Shown here piece after piece: positions 1 to 7,754 of a DNA stretch of 37,769 nucleotides (position 1 is its first letter; every line of letters starts with the position of its first letter). The position numbers and the translations under genes are program-made. Origin of the DNA: Flavobacterium sp. SCGC AAA160-P02 (GTDB lineage: Bacteria; Bacteroidota; Bacteroidia; Flavobacteriales; Flavobacteriaceae); contig KB911100.1 of the NCBI GenBank assembly GCA_000383355.1, positions 1 to 37,769 of the forward strand, written 5' to 3'. Under the pieces are notes generated by a model. It saw only the letters and a program-made list of their open reading frames with translations, did not search any database and was not told where the DNA came from.

Positions 1-95
1 TAACAAAATATAAGGAGTACTAGTTTTATTTTTTGATGATAAGTCGTACTCATAAAAATTATACTCAATACCCACTGCAAATTCGTTTATCGGGT
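1..95 (-). repeat. Inverted copy of the window's right end (partial DUF6089 gene)
   Basis: Bases 1-95 are the exact reverse complement of bases 37675-37769. On the minus strand they encode the same reading frame as the right-end DUF6089 gene (PINEFAVGIEYNF and onward) but without its 5' half. The match stops at base 96, where the minus strand passes into the 5' half of a SAM-I riboswitch. A piece of coding sequence fused to half a riboswitch is not a functional arrangement, so I read this as a chimeric join or rearrangement breakpoint at the window edge. The identity is seen directly; the cause is inferred. Confidence 0.95.
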
Positions 96-125
96 CTAAT
101 CCCTCAACCTTTCTTGATAACAATA
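88..125 (-). promoter_or_regulatory. SAM-I (S-box) riboswitch, 5' half only
   Basis: Read on the minus strand, this stretch contains TTATCAAGAAAGGTTGAGGG followed by ATTAGACCCGAT, which matches the 5' half of the S-box aptamer (the AUCAAGA-AGG segment of P1/P2, then the GGGA...CCCGAU segment that precedes GAAACC). The expected GAAACC...GCAACC half is absent because the sequence switches to DUF6089 coding DNA. In Bacteroidota S-box leaders precede methionine-synthesis genes, so a gene such as an O-acetylhomoserine sulfhydrylase would be expected to the left, divergent from metK. That gene is not in the window. Confidence 0.8.
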
Positions 126-346
126 TTCAATAAGTGTTTGAACTTTTGATACGCAAATATTCAGTCAGAAAAGTTTAATATCCAACTATTTCTTGCTATT
201 TTTTTAATTTTTATGTATTTCATAATTATTTACCTATTAAATTTAATTATCTACAAAAGTGTCAGTTATTTAAATGGATTCTCTGTGAAATAAATTTATA
301 TTTAAGTGTCCGTTATGTATATAAAGCGTAAATTTGTTTTTTAATT
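96..346. other. Divergent intergenic region between S-box and metK
   Basis: No gene is visible here. On the minus strand a TTG followed about 23 bases later by TATTTG (around 150-185) could be the promoter of the S-box transcript. On the plus strand TAAATTTG at 329-336 fits the Bacteroidota -7 consensus but has no clear TTG at the right distance. If it is used, the metK transcript would begin near base 343 and contain the whole inverted repeat at 347-462. Confidence 0.4.
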
Positions 347-462
347 GGAGGAAAAATTTGACTGATTGCAACCTCTTTGTACTGAAATTTCAGAAAACAA
401 AAAATGCTAAAGCAGTAATTCACTACTACTTTTGGCGACCAATCAGACTAAATTTTCCTTTA
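347..462 (+). promoter_or_regulatory. Long imperfect inverted repeat before metK (structured leader candidate)
   Basis: The arm around 348-368 (AGGAAAAATTTGACTGATTG) pairs with the arm around 440-459 (CAATCAGACTAAATTTTCCT): seven bases pair next to the interior, then after a small internal loop about ten more with one bulge. The interior of about 70 bases holds a perfect 12-base palindrome CTGAAATTTCAG and the short hairpin TGCTAAAGCA. This could be an RNA leader of metK that folds as one large stem, or a small MITE-like insertion with terminal inverted repeats. A second -7-like box, TACTTTTG at 427-434, lies inside it, so the true transcript start decides between these readings. It does not match the SAM-II or SAM-I patterns I know. 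Confidence 0.5.
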
Positions 463-480
463 TAATTTAAACGAAAATAT

Positions 481-1770
481 ATGTCATATTTATTTACTTC
501 AGAGTCTGTATCTGAAGGACACCCAGATAAAGTTGCCGACCAGATTTCTGATGCTTTAATTGATAATTTTCTAGCATTTGATCCTGAGTCTAAAGTTGCT
601 TGCGAAACTATGGTTACTACCGGACAGGTTATTCTGGCAGGTGAAGTAAAGTCTAAAACATATTTAGATGTTCAAAAAATTGCTAGAGATGTTATCAATA
701 AAATTGGATATACCAAGAGTGCCTATATGTTTGATGGAAGCTCATGTGGTGTTCTCTCTGCAATTCATGAACAATCACCAGATATTAATCAAGGGGTAGA
801 AAGGGCTTCTAAAGAAGAACAAGGTGCTGGAGACCAAGGAATGATGTTTGGGTATGCTACTGATGAAACTGAAAACTACATGCCGTTAGCCTTAGAATTA
901 TCTCATCGATTGTTAATTGAACTCGCCCAATTACGAAGAGAAAACAATCAGATCTCCTATCTAAGACCAGACGCAAAATCTCAAGTAACAATTGAATATT
1001 CTGATGATAATGTTCCACAAAGAATTGATGCAATTGTAATCTCAACACAACACGATGATTTCATCAAACCTACATCTAAAGGTATTGAAGATAAAAAAAT
1101 TGCTGATGATAAAATGCTGTCGATAATTGAAACTGATATCATTCATATTTTAATTCCAAGAGTTGTGGCAAAATTACCAGATCATCTTCAAAAATTATTC
1201 ACCAAAGACATTACCTATCATATCAATCCAACAGGAACTTTTGTTGTTGGTGGGCCTCACGGAGATACTGGCTTAACAGGTCGTAAAATTATTGTTGATA
1301 CCTATGGTGGAAAAGGAGCACACGGTGGTGGAGCATTTTCTGGGAAAGACCCTTCTAAAGTAGATAGATCTGGAGCATACGCAACTAGGCATATTGCAAA
1401 AAACTTAGTAGCTGCTGGTCTATGTAAAGAGGTCTTAGTACAAGTATCTTATGCTATTGGTGTGGCAAAACCTACCAGTATTAATGTTGAAACCTACGGA
1501 ACAGCTAACGTTGCACTCACAGACGGAGCAATTAGCAAAGTTGTTGAATCACTTTTTGATATGCGCCCTTATTTTATTGAGCAACGGTTAAAATTAAGAA
1601 CACCTATTTATTCTGAAACTGCTGCCTATGGACACATGGGAAGAACTTCAGAAATTAAAACAGTAACGTTTTCTAATCCTATGGGAGAAACTGTTTCTCA
1701 AGAGGTAGAAACATTTACTTGGGAAAAATTAGATTATGTAACAAAGGTAAAAGAAGCTTTTAAACTATAA
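481..1770 (+). CDS. metK: S-adenosylmethionine synthetase (MetK)
   Basis: This enzyme makes S-adenosylmethionine from methionine and ATP in the cytoplasm, releasing phosphate and diphosphate. The 429-residue protein starts with the family hallmark [20 protein letters not shown] (His14 and the following Asp/Lys of the active site), carries signature [15 protein letters not shown] near residue 117, and the glycine-rich [19 protein letters not shown] near residue 280. It is slightly longer than the E. coli enzyme, with extra sequence around residues 190-215, as is usual in this phylum. The first ATG is the natural start. A SAM-I riboswitch fragment on the opposite strand upstream fits a divergent methionine-synthesis unit. 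Transcription ends at a hairpin at 1791-1825. Confidence 0.98.
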   Translation: MSYLFTSESVSEGHPDKVADQISDALIDNFLAFDPESKVACETMVTTGQVILAGEVKSKTYLDVQKIARDVINKIGYTKSAYMFDGSSCGVLSAIHEQSPDINQGVERASKEEQGAGDQGMMFGYATDETENYMPLALELSHRLLIELAQLRRENNQISYLRPDAKSQVTIEYSDDNVPQRIDAIVISTQHDDFIKPTSKGIEDKKIADDKMLSIIETDIIHILIPRVVAKLPDHLQKLFTKDITYHINPTGTFVVGGPHGDTGLTGRKIIVDTYGGKGAHGGGAFSGKDPSKVDRSGAYATRHIAKNLVAAGLCKEVLVQVSYAIGVAKPTSINVETYGTANVALTDGAISKVVESLFDMRPYFIEQRLKLRTPIYSETAAYGHMGRTSEIKTVTFSNPMGETVSQEVETFTWEKLDYVTKVKEAFKL

Positions 1771-1790
1771 TTATAGTAGAATAATTTATC

Positions 1791-1825
1791 AATCTCCATA
1801 ATTTAAAATTATGGAGATTTTTTTA
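1791..1825 (+). terminator. Rho-independent terminator of metK
   Basis: AATCTCCATAATT pairs perfectly with AATTATGGAGATT over a short TAAA loop and is followed directly by a run of T. It begins 21 bases after the metK stop codon. Confidence 0.9.
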
Positions 1826-1879
1826 TTTCCTGTTTTTTTTGTAAATTGATAATGTAGTAAACTTTAAAATTAAATTGTT

Positions 1880-2185
1880 ATGAATAAAAAAAGAAGAACA
1901 CAGGGCTTTAATGGATTTGGACTTGTAAGAACAAAAACATACATAGCCACAAGAGAACCTAAGGTTATTTTTGAAAAAATTAAAACTTTTTATGGCGATC
2001 ATTTACACGGCAGCAACGGTACTATTAAAATAAACACTAATGAAGGGAATACTTGCACTGTTGTAAATGAGTTTGTTTTAAAAGAAAAAAGGAGACAATT
2101 TTTTTCTTATGTAATGCATGGTATTACAGCATTGCTTGCTATTATTTTATTGAGTTTTATTATGAATGCGCCATTTAACCACTAA
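1880..2185 (+). CDS. Small membrane protein of unknown function
   Basis: This encodes 101 residues and I do not recognise a family. The first 75 residues are basic and soluble (MNKKRRTQGFNGFGLVRTKT at the start), with an alternating pattern VIFEKIKTFYGDHLHGSNGTIKIN followed by CTVVNEF that looks like an alpha/beta fold. Residues about 78-95 (ITALLAIILLSFIMN) form one hydrophobic segment, so the protein is probably tail-anchored in the inner membrane with its soluble part in the cytoplasm. The start ATG lies in an A-rich stretch without a Shine-Dalgarno site, typical for the group. It stands alone between the metK terminator and its own terminator at 2197-2229. Coding quality is consistent with a real gene. 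Confidence 0.75.
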   Translation: MNKKRRTQGFNGFGLVRTKTYIATREPKVIFEKIKTFYGDHLHGSNGTIKINTNEGNTCTVVNEFVLKEKRRQFFSYVMHGITALLAIILLSFIMNAPFNH

Positions 2186-2196
2186 AGAATTATTGT

Positions 2197-2229
2197 AAGA
2201 ACTACACATTTCTTATAGTTCTTTTTTTT
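2197..2229 (+). terminator. Terminator between convergent genes
   Basis: AAGAACTA (2197-2204) pairs with TAGTTCTT (2216-2223) and is followed by T run to 2229. It serves the plus-strand small membrane protein gene. The stop codon of the minus-strand gene lies in the loop, so the stem overlaps that gene's last codons. Confidence 0.75.
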
Positions 2230-2986
2230 GTGGAGACATAAGTCTAATCATTCGTTGATTTTTCATGCGTTTCCAAGCAATTTTGTGACGTTTTTTATAC
2301 AACCATAAACAGCCTAAATCTAATCCAAAGTAAAAGAAGCTAATTCCACTTGGTGGATTTGCACTTGGTAAAAAAGAGAAAAAATCAAAAGCTGTACTTG
2401 GCCACTCCCAACAAAGAAAATTTGTTCCAATAATTTCTAAGTAGGCAACTGTAAGGTACATTACTAGATAAAATAACCGCTCTCTAGGTCTTTTTCTTAA
2501 GATGAATACCGTAAGTATTGTTAAGACAAAACCAAAAACATCATTTTCAAAAATCAAGAATACAGAAGCATAGACAAGCACAATAATTGTGAGAACCTTT
2601 TCTAACAAACGCTTATGAAGTTTAGTAAATGCCGTTTTTGTAAAATATAGCACACCTACATACACTAAAGCATGCCCTGGTGGTACATAATGAGGTACAT
2701 TTTCTAAACGGTAGGTGTACATACCCAAGGCTATTGAAAACAAATACTCACCAATTATAGCAATAATAACTGCTGTAATCATCTGTTCCTTAATTCTAGG
2801 GGTTACACTCTTAAAACACAAAAAGAACCCTATAAGCATCACTATGTTTGCAATCCATTGAGGTTCAGCCACCCATTGTTGCATTTTATTGCTGTCTAAA
2901 AAAAGTCCTACAAAAATAAACCCCCAAAGAAGTCCTAGAGTTTTTAGAAAAGCTGGAAAAAATGTTTTAGAAGTTGATGCTGTCAT
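2213..2986 (-). CDS. Polytopic membrane protein of unknown function
   Basis: The 257-residue protein has seven or eight hydrophobic segments, at roughly residues 12-28, 42-58, 68-88, 103-116, 128-146, 150-163, 170-190 and 210-230, so it is an integral inner-membrane protein. Between segments 3 and 4 lies the polar motif YVPPGHALVY, which has the look of a conserved loop near an active site, and before the last segment there is WEWPSTAFDFF...ANPPSGISFFY. The C-terminal tail is strongly basic (KKRHKIAWKRMKNQR), pointing to the cytoplasm. I cannot assign a function. The gene is a single unit, convergent with the small membrane protein gene at 1880. Confidence 0.8.
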   Translation of the reverse strand: MTASTSKTFFPAFLKTLGLLWGFIFVGLFLDSNKMQQWVAEPQWIANIVMLIGFFLCFKSVTPRIKEQMITAVIIAIIGEYLFSIALGMYTYRLENVPHYVPPGHALVYVGVLYFTKTAFTKLHKRLLEKVLTIIVLVYASVFLIFENDVFGFVLTILTVFILRKRPRERLFYLVMYLTVAYLEIIGTNFLCWEWPSTAFDFFSFLPSANPPSGISFFYFGLDLGCLWLYKKRHKIAWKRMKNQRMIRLMSPQKKEL

Positions 2987-3002
2987 TTAGCGAAAATACA
3001 AA

Positions 3003-3049
3003 TAAAAAAGCTCCTCATAAACTGATATAAACTCAATTTATGAAGAACT
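3003..3049 (-). terminator. Terminator of the GLPGLI/outer-membrane barrel operon
   Basis: On the minus strand AGTTCTTCATAAA (3049-3037) pairs with TTTATGAGGAGCT (3021-3009), a 13-bp stem including G-T pairs, followed by a T run. It lies about 30 bases beyond the reconstructed stop at 3081 of the barrel gene, which supports that longer gene end. Confidence 0.85.
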
Positions 3050-3080
3050 TTCAACTTTGTACATAAAATATTATTCTATG

Positions 3081-5829
3081 TTATAATTGATATCTCAATC
3101 TTAAACTCACAAATCTAGGTAAGATAAATGTTTCATTTATAGAACGTGAAATATTATTTACATTTACACTAGTTCTAGAATCTGTTCCTAATAAGTTACT
3201 TCCTATTAGTTCATATTCCCATTTAGCATCTCTGTTTTTTTTTGTAAGCAAGTGTCATATCCCAAATTTTAAATGAATTGGTAACCTCTCCATCTTGCTT
3301 AACTTCATTAAACGAGAAATCACTTTTAAAGGTTAATGAATCCCATATGTAAGCATCAAAATTTAAGGATGGAACATGAGTAACGGTGTTAAAGTCATCT
3401 CTATTTCCACTAATTTGATCTGTAAAAGATATTCGATATTTTAAACTCACATTAGGTGCTTTTGTGAAATTAGTTCCAATACTAGTTGTATAGGAATGAT
3501 TGTACAATAAATTCTCATTTACATTTCCTTGTAAAAACTGAAAGTTTTTAGAATACGTGAAATTACCTCCTAAAGATGTTCTTATTTTTTTGAATGTTTT
3601 TCCTATACGACCAAAAGCAGAGAGTGTTTCATTGTCAAAAGGTGAATTTAAGTTTGTTCTAATCGAAACAACGGACCCAGGCACAAAATTAAAATCTGTA
3701 CTAATTTGATCTATTGTTTTTGTGTAGGCAACTCTAGCAAAAACATTGCTAGCATTGTATAAATTATAACTTCTGTAGAATAAACTAAGATTATGAATGC
3801 TAGCATTCATAACATCTGAATTTCCTGCAAAAAAAGCATTATAACCGTTAGCTACCAAGCCTTTTGCTAATTGATTTACGTCTGTAAAATTAACCTGCTG
3901 TCTGTAATCTAGCGTTAAACTTTCACTACGTTTAAATTGCATAATCATTTTAAACTCAGGTAAGAATTTTTGGAAAGTATCTTTAAAAAAATCAGTACCG
4001 TATTGTGAATTATTTGTGTTGTATGCATGAGCTGTAAAACCTGGGCTGAAAGTAAAAATTCCCGACTTCACTCTATATCTAAGTCCAAGATATAAATCTG
4101 TGAATTTATACTCAATATCGTTAGATGTTTGCAAATCTGTTCCAAAAGTAGGTATAGGATCTAAGGTTGTTCCTTGGTTATCTAAAACCTGAAAGAATCT
4201 AGAATCAAAATTTTGTTTGCTTAATATGGTTCCACCAACAACATTTAAATTACTTTTTTCATTTAAAATATAATAGTAATCTAACTTTGCATCTAATTGG
4301 TTAGATTTTACACGTCTGTTCTGGTTTAACTCATATAAATCTAAGCCTGTATCTAATCCTAATATAGATCCTGTGCTATCAAAACCATCTGCTTCTGGAG
4401 TATTATTATTTAAAGGATCATTTTCTAATAATGCTACATAAAATGGGTCTTCATCTTGTAAAAGATGTTTCATTTCCAAAGCAAGAATATTTTTTTCGTT
4501 AATGGTATAAAAATAACTTAGACTCTGATTAATTTTATAAGGTGTAGATTTTTCTAATTCTGAAATATCACTTAACACTTGTGAGTTTACATTATCAGTT
4601 CTACGTTCATTAGAAAACCTTCCTGTTACATCATAATTTACCTGGCTATTAAAATTCTTTTTATAAATGCTCCTAAAATTAAACAAGCCCGTATTACTAA
4701 ATTGATCTGTAATGCTCTGAACAAAATCATTTCTAGAAGGGTCATCATTAAAACTTTGAGCAGTATTATTTTTTTGACCATTACTATTACTAGACCAAAT
4801 GACAAAACCACTTAAATCTAATTTTTTAGTTGGTGAATAGCTGTAGTTAATAGCAGTTAATTTGGTTTCTATTCGATTGGCGTTTCTTGAATTCGCATTC
4901 AAAAACCCTAAACCAGCACTTCCTAGACTAAGGTTTGTTCCGTTTGATGGACTTTGGCTTCTAAAACCTCCACCAAAACCTCTAATGTCATTTCTATCTA
5001 ACACAACATCTCCAAGATTGTTAAGATCGCCTATAATGTTAATGGTGTATTTTGGTGAGTAATAAAATAATTTTGGTTGAAAAAGGTATAAATCATCATT
5101 AGTAGCATTTCCTAACCCAGCAGTTACATCACCAAACCAAAAGTTCTTTTTACCTTCTTTTAATTTTATGTTTATGGCTACCCTGTCTTGATTGTCTTGC
5201 ACACCTCTAAGTTGACTTACATCACCATAATTTCTTAAAACTTGAATTTTATCTACAGCATTGGATGGGATATTCTTTGCAGCTAGTTTTGTATCACCAC
5301 TAAAAAACTCTTTCCCATCAATCATTATTTTTTCTACAACCTTCCCTTCAACTTCAATTTCACCAGCATCGTTAATTTCTACTCCTGGCAATTTCTTTAA
5401 AACATCTTCTAACTTTCGTTCTGAACCGTTTTTAAATGAATCTGCATTGTATATAATGGTATCTCCTTCTATTCGGACAGGCATTTTAGACACTATCGTA
5501 ATTTCATCTAACATATTGTCATTAGACATTTTGTAGTTTTTAATTACATCTGTATCTGTTGTTTTTAGATAATCATCAACAGATTTGAGACCTATATAGC
5601 TAATCTTAATATTGTAAACAGTATTTTTTTGTAGGTCTAATTTGTATTGTCCATTAACATCTGTAAACCCGTAGGAGATAATTCTTTTAGAAATTGTATC
5701 TAATGCTATTACATTTGCCATTTCTAATGGGCCAATACTGTCTTTAACAACACCCGTTAATTTAATTTGAGCATTAGTAATTAGAGTAGTCATGAAAATG
5801 ACTAGTATAAATATCTTTTTTATTTTCAT
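3081..5829 (-). pseudogene. Outer-membrane beta-barrel protein with CarboxypepD-like domain; frameshifted near 3' end
   Basis: The first frame gives 868 residues and stops at 3223. Residues 1-20 are a signal peptide ending NAQ, residues 21-105 a carboxypeptidase-regulatory-like beta-sandwich (TGVVKDSIGPLEMANVIALD), residues 110-220 a plug-like region, and the rest a beta-barrel. The frame ends abnormally (LAYKKKQRC) in a run of nine A (minus strand, 3243-3235). Removing one A restores LAYKKNRDAKWEYEL and a further 50 or so codons to a stop at 3081, ending RLRYQL, a proper final barrel strand. So the gene should encode about 915 residues. It could be a sequencing slip, phase variation, transcriptional slippage or a real loss. 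It is the last gene of an operon, 17 bases after a GLPGLI gene. The protein likely sits in the outer membrane and may be TonB-linked; its substrate is unknown. Confidence 0.85.
3235..3243 (-). repeat. Homopolymer run (A9 on minus strand) at the frameshift
   Basis: Nine identical bases interrupt the barrel gene's frame. With eight the frame continues to the stop at 3081; with nine it stops at 3223. Confidence 0.9.
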
Positions 5830-5846
5830 TTTTTGATTAGATTAAT

Positions 5847-6677
5847 TTAGAATCGTCTTCCTCCACCTCTTCTATTTTGAAAACGCTCTCTGAGTTCTTC
5901 AGATTTTACCTTCATCATAGTATCATATTCTTCTCTAGAAACTTCTTTTCCTTTGGAAGGTTTTTTAATTTCAACAACATCTTCAGGATTAATTATAATT
6001 TCTGTACACAGCATGGTTGTTCTACCTGCATTAATTTCTAGAATTAAACCAGGCAATCCCCAATAACCTTCTGGCCCTGCACTTACAGGAATTTGAGGGG
6101 TATACCAAGCGGTTATCATTTGAGTTTTAACAGGTTTTTTTGTTTGGTTTACTTTGGTAGAATCATTCTTTTTTGCATTACCACCTCTTCTACTAAAAAT
6201 ACCGCCCCAATCAATTGAATTATCTACTTTTACCATGGTTGCCTTATAACAGAGATATTGACCAATCTGTTTGGTTTCTCCACTCATTTCCCATTGAGGG
6301 AATTCCATTTCTTCAACAATTCTAAAACGTTTGCTAAACTGTTCTACATCTTCAACCATCTCCTTGTCTTTTAGATTTTTATAGATAGAGCCCTGTCCAT
6401 TACTTCTTCCCCAACTTGGGCCAGAGGTTCCTGGAGCATCTAACGTAACATTTTCTTTGAATGATGATTCTGACTTATTGAAGCTAAGCGTGTATGTTTT
6501 TTCTAGAAAATTTTTAAACCGAGCTTTCATTTGTTTCTTTTGCTGCTCACTCATTTTATCAAACCGAGACATGTCCATAGTTCTTTTAGACATATAGGTG
6601 GCTTTTCCTTCAAACTTTTTTTGAGAAAAAGTAACAACAGTAAATAGTAAAAACAGTAAAGTAGTTAATTGTTTCAT
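5847..6677 (-). CDS. GLPGLI family secreted protein (second copy)
   Basis: This 276-residue protein has a signal peptide (MKQLTTLLFLLFTVVTFSQ) and the family's name-giving motif at residues 207-212 within YWGLPGLILEI, plus the paired YLCYKA (about 141-146) and ITAWYTPQIPVSAGP (about 188-202) blocks. The C-terminus is basic and glycine-rich (RRGGGRRF). GLPGLI proteins are widespread in Bacteroidota, usually beside outer-membrane receptors; their biochemical role is not established. It is the middle gene of the minus-strand operon, 108 bases after the first GLPGLI gene and 17 bases before the barrel gene, so all three are probably made together. It is periplasmic or surface-attached. Confidence 0.93.
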   Translation of the reverse strand: MKQLTTLLFLLFTVVTFSQKKFEGKATYMSKRTMDMSRFDKMSEQQKKQMKARFKNFLEKTYTLSFNKSESSFKENVTLDAPGTSGPSWGRSNGQGSIYKNLKDKEMVEDVEQFSKRFRIVEEMEFPQWEMSGETKQIGQYLCYKATMVKVDNSIDWGGIFSRRGGNAKKNDSTKVNQTKKPVKTQMITAWYTPQIPVSAGPEGYWGLPGLILEINAGRTTMLCTEIIINPEDVVEIKKPSKGKEVSREEYDTMMKVKSEELRERFQNRRGGGRRF

Positions 6678-6728
6678 TGAATTTTATCTTTATCTGAGTA
6701 AAAGTAGTTTTATTGAGAAACTATAAGA

Positions 6729-6766
6729 CTTAAAAAAAACTTAAAAGTTTACTTTATTCGAATAAA
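6729..6766 (-). promoter_or_regulatory. Palindrome and TTAAG repeats between the two GLPGLI genes
   Basis: A perfect 14-base palindrome TTTATTCGAATAAA lies at 6753-6766. On the minus strand two TTAAG words (6744-6740 and 6733-6729) follow with an 11-base period, similar to the TTAA repeats at 7691-7720. It may be a second regulator site or internal promoter region; no clear -7 box was found. Confidence 0.35.
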
Positions 6767-6784
6767 TAAAACAAAAAATATTTT

Positions 6785-7624
6785 TTAACCCCCAATTTTA
6801 ATCTCCATCCCTTTGCCATCTCTACTTCTGTAACGATTCATCATCTCTTTCGTTTTTTCTAAAGAAATCTCAGCAAACTTTTTACGAGTTACTATTTTTC
6901 CCTTAACAGGTTCTTTAATTTCTTTAGCTTCTTTTGGGTTTAATACTAATTCCGAGCATACAATTGTTAGATCTCCATCATTAACTTCTAATATTAACCC
7001 AGGTAAACCTCCATAATTATTAGGCCCATTACTAACCGGAACATCTGGAGTATACCATGCAACTAGGGTTCTTTTTTTTGTTACTTTTTCTTCCTTTACC
7101 TCACCATCGATCATATCTATTTGAATATCTTCTTCCTCTTTTTCATATGCTGCCTTGTAACAGGTGTAATTTCCTATATTTTTTGCTTCACCTGTTAATT
7201 TCCAATCATAGGCTTCAAGATTATCTTTTATCAAGAAGACTTTCCCCATCAATTCTGTTTTATTAGCCATTCTATTTTCTGAAATATTTTTATACAATAT
7301 ATCTGAACTTCCATTTCCATCCATCATCATTACCATTACACCACCATTAGCTGATGGCCCTTTGGGAGCATCTAATTCTTGTTCTTCTTTATACATAGAC
7401 TCTGATTTGGTGAAATCTAGTGTAAACGTCTTTTGAAACATTTTTCTCATTTGAGCCTCCATTTGTTCTTGAATCCCTGGATTTGCAGCAATTGTAGTAC
7501 TATCTAATTTAAATGATGATTTTCTGTGTGTCTTGTAGGTAGCTCTTCCTGAAAAGTCTTGAGCAAACATGCTTCCTGAAATAAGACAAGACAACATAAA
7601 AGTTTTTAATACTAATAGTTTCAT
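6785..7624 (-). CDS. GLPGLI family secreted protein (first copy)
   Basis: The 279-residue protein begins with a signal peptide (MKLLVLKTFMLSCLISGSMF, cleavage near AQ at 21-22). The family motif lies at residues 206-211 in YGGLPGLILEV, with the companion blocks NYTCYKAAYEKE (about 152-163) and LVAWYTPDVPVSNGP (about 187-201). Residues 160-185 are strongly acidic then basic (EKEEEDIQIDMIDGEVKEEK), a segment that differs between the two copies. It shares length and block order with the next gene, so the two arose by duplication, now well diverged. It is the first gene of the minus-strand operon, 130 bases from the divergent histidine kinase gene. Confidence 0.93.
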   Translation of the reverse strand: MKLLVLKTFMLSCLISGSMFAQDFSGRATYKTHRKSSFKLDSTTIAANPGIQEQMEAQMRKMFQKTFTLDFTKSESMYKEEQELDAPKGPSANGGVMVMMMDGNGSSDILYKNISENRMANKTELMGKVFLIKDNLEAYDWKLTGEAKNIGNYTCYKAAYEKEEEDIQIDMIDGEVKEEKVTKKRTLVAWYTPDVPVSNGPNNYGGLPGLILEVNDGDLTIVCSELVLNPKEAKEIKEPVKGKIVTRKKFAEISLEKTKEMMNRYRSRDGKGMEIKIGG

Positions 7625-7659
7625 ATTTTATAGTTTATCGTTTAACATTATTATTGCCA

Positions 7660-7667
7660 CAAAGATG
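7660..7667 (-). promoter_or_regulatory. Probable -7 box of the GLPGLI operon
   Basis: CATCTTTG on the minus strand differs from TAnnTTTG only in its first base. No TTG stands at the usual distance upstream; that position abuts the TTAA direct repeats, as expected for an activator-dependent promoter. Start of transcription would be near 7655, about 30 bases before the first GLPGLI start codon. Confidence 0.4.
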
Positions 7668-7690
7668 GTCTAGAAATTTGACTTATTGAG

Positions 7691-7720
7691 TTAATGAGTG
7701 TTAACGTTTGTTAACCAATT
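7691..7720. promoter_or_regulatory. Three TTAA direct repeats with 10-bp period: candidate response-regulator operator
   Basis: TTAATGAGTG, TTAACGTTTG and TTAACCAATT follow one another head to tail. OmpR/PhoB-type regulators bind direct repeats of about 10-11 bases. The repeats lie midway between the two divergent -7 boxes (23 bases from one, 24 from the other), so the response regulator encoded at 9259 could act on both promoters from this site. The repeats are seen directly; the binding is inferred. Confidence 0.55.
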
Positions 7721-7750
7721 GTTTTAATAGTTATTTACTCATTACATTTG
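7719..7750 (+). promoter_or_regulatory. Promoter of the histidine kinase/response regulator operon
   Basis: TTG at 7719-7721, 21 bases, then TACATTTG at 7743-7750, a perfect match to the Bacteroidota consensus. The predicted start of transcription falls at or within a few bases of the ATG at 7755, so the message may be leaderless. Confidence 0.65.
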
Positions 7751-7754
7751 AGAA

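Noticed and set aside
4862..5536. Plus-strand frames of 66 and 91 codons inside the outer-membrane barrel gene
   Set aside because: They are antisense shadows of a well-supported gene, with no signal, motif or promoter.
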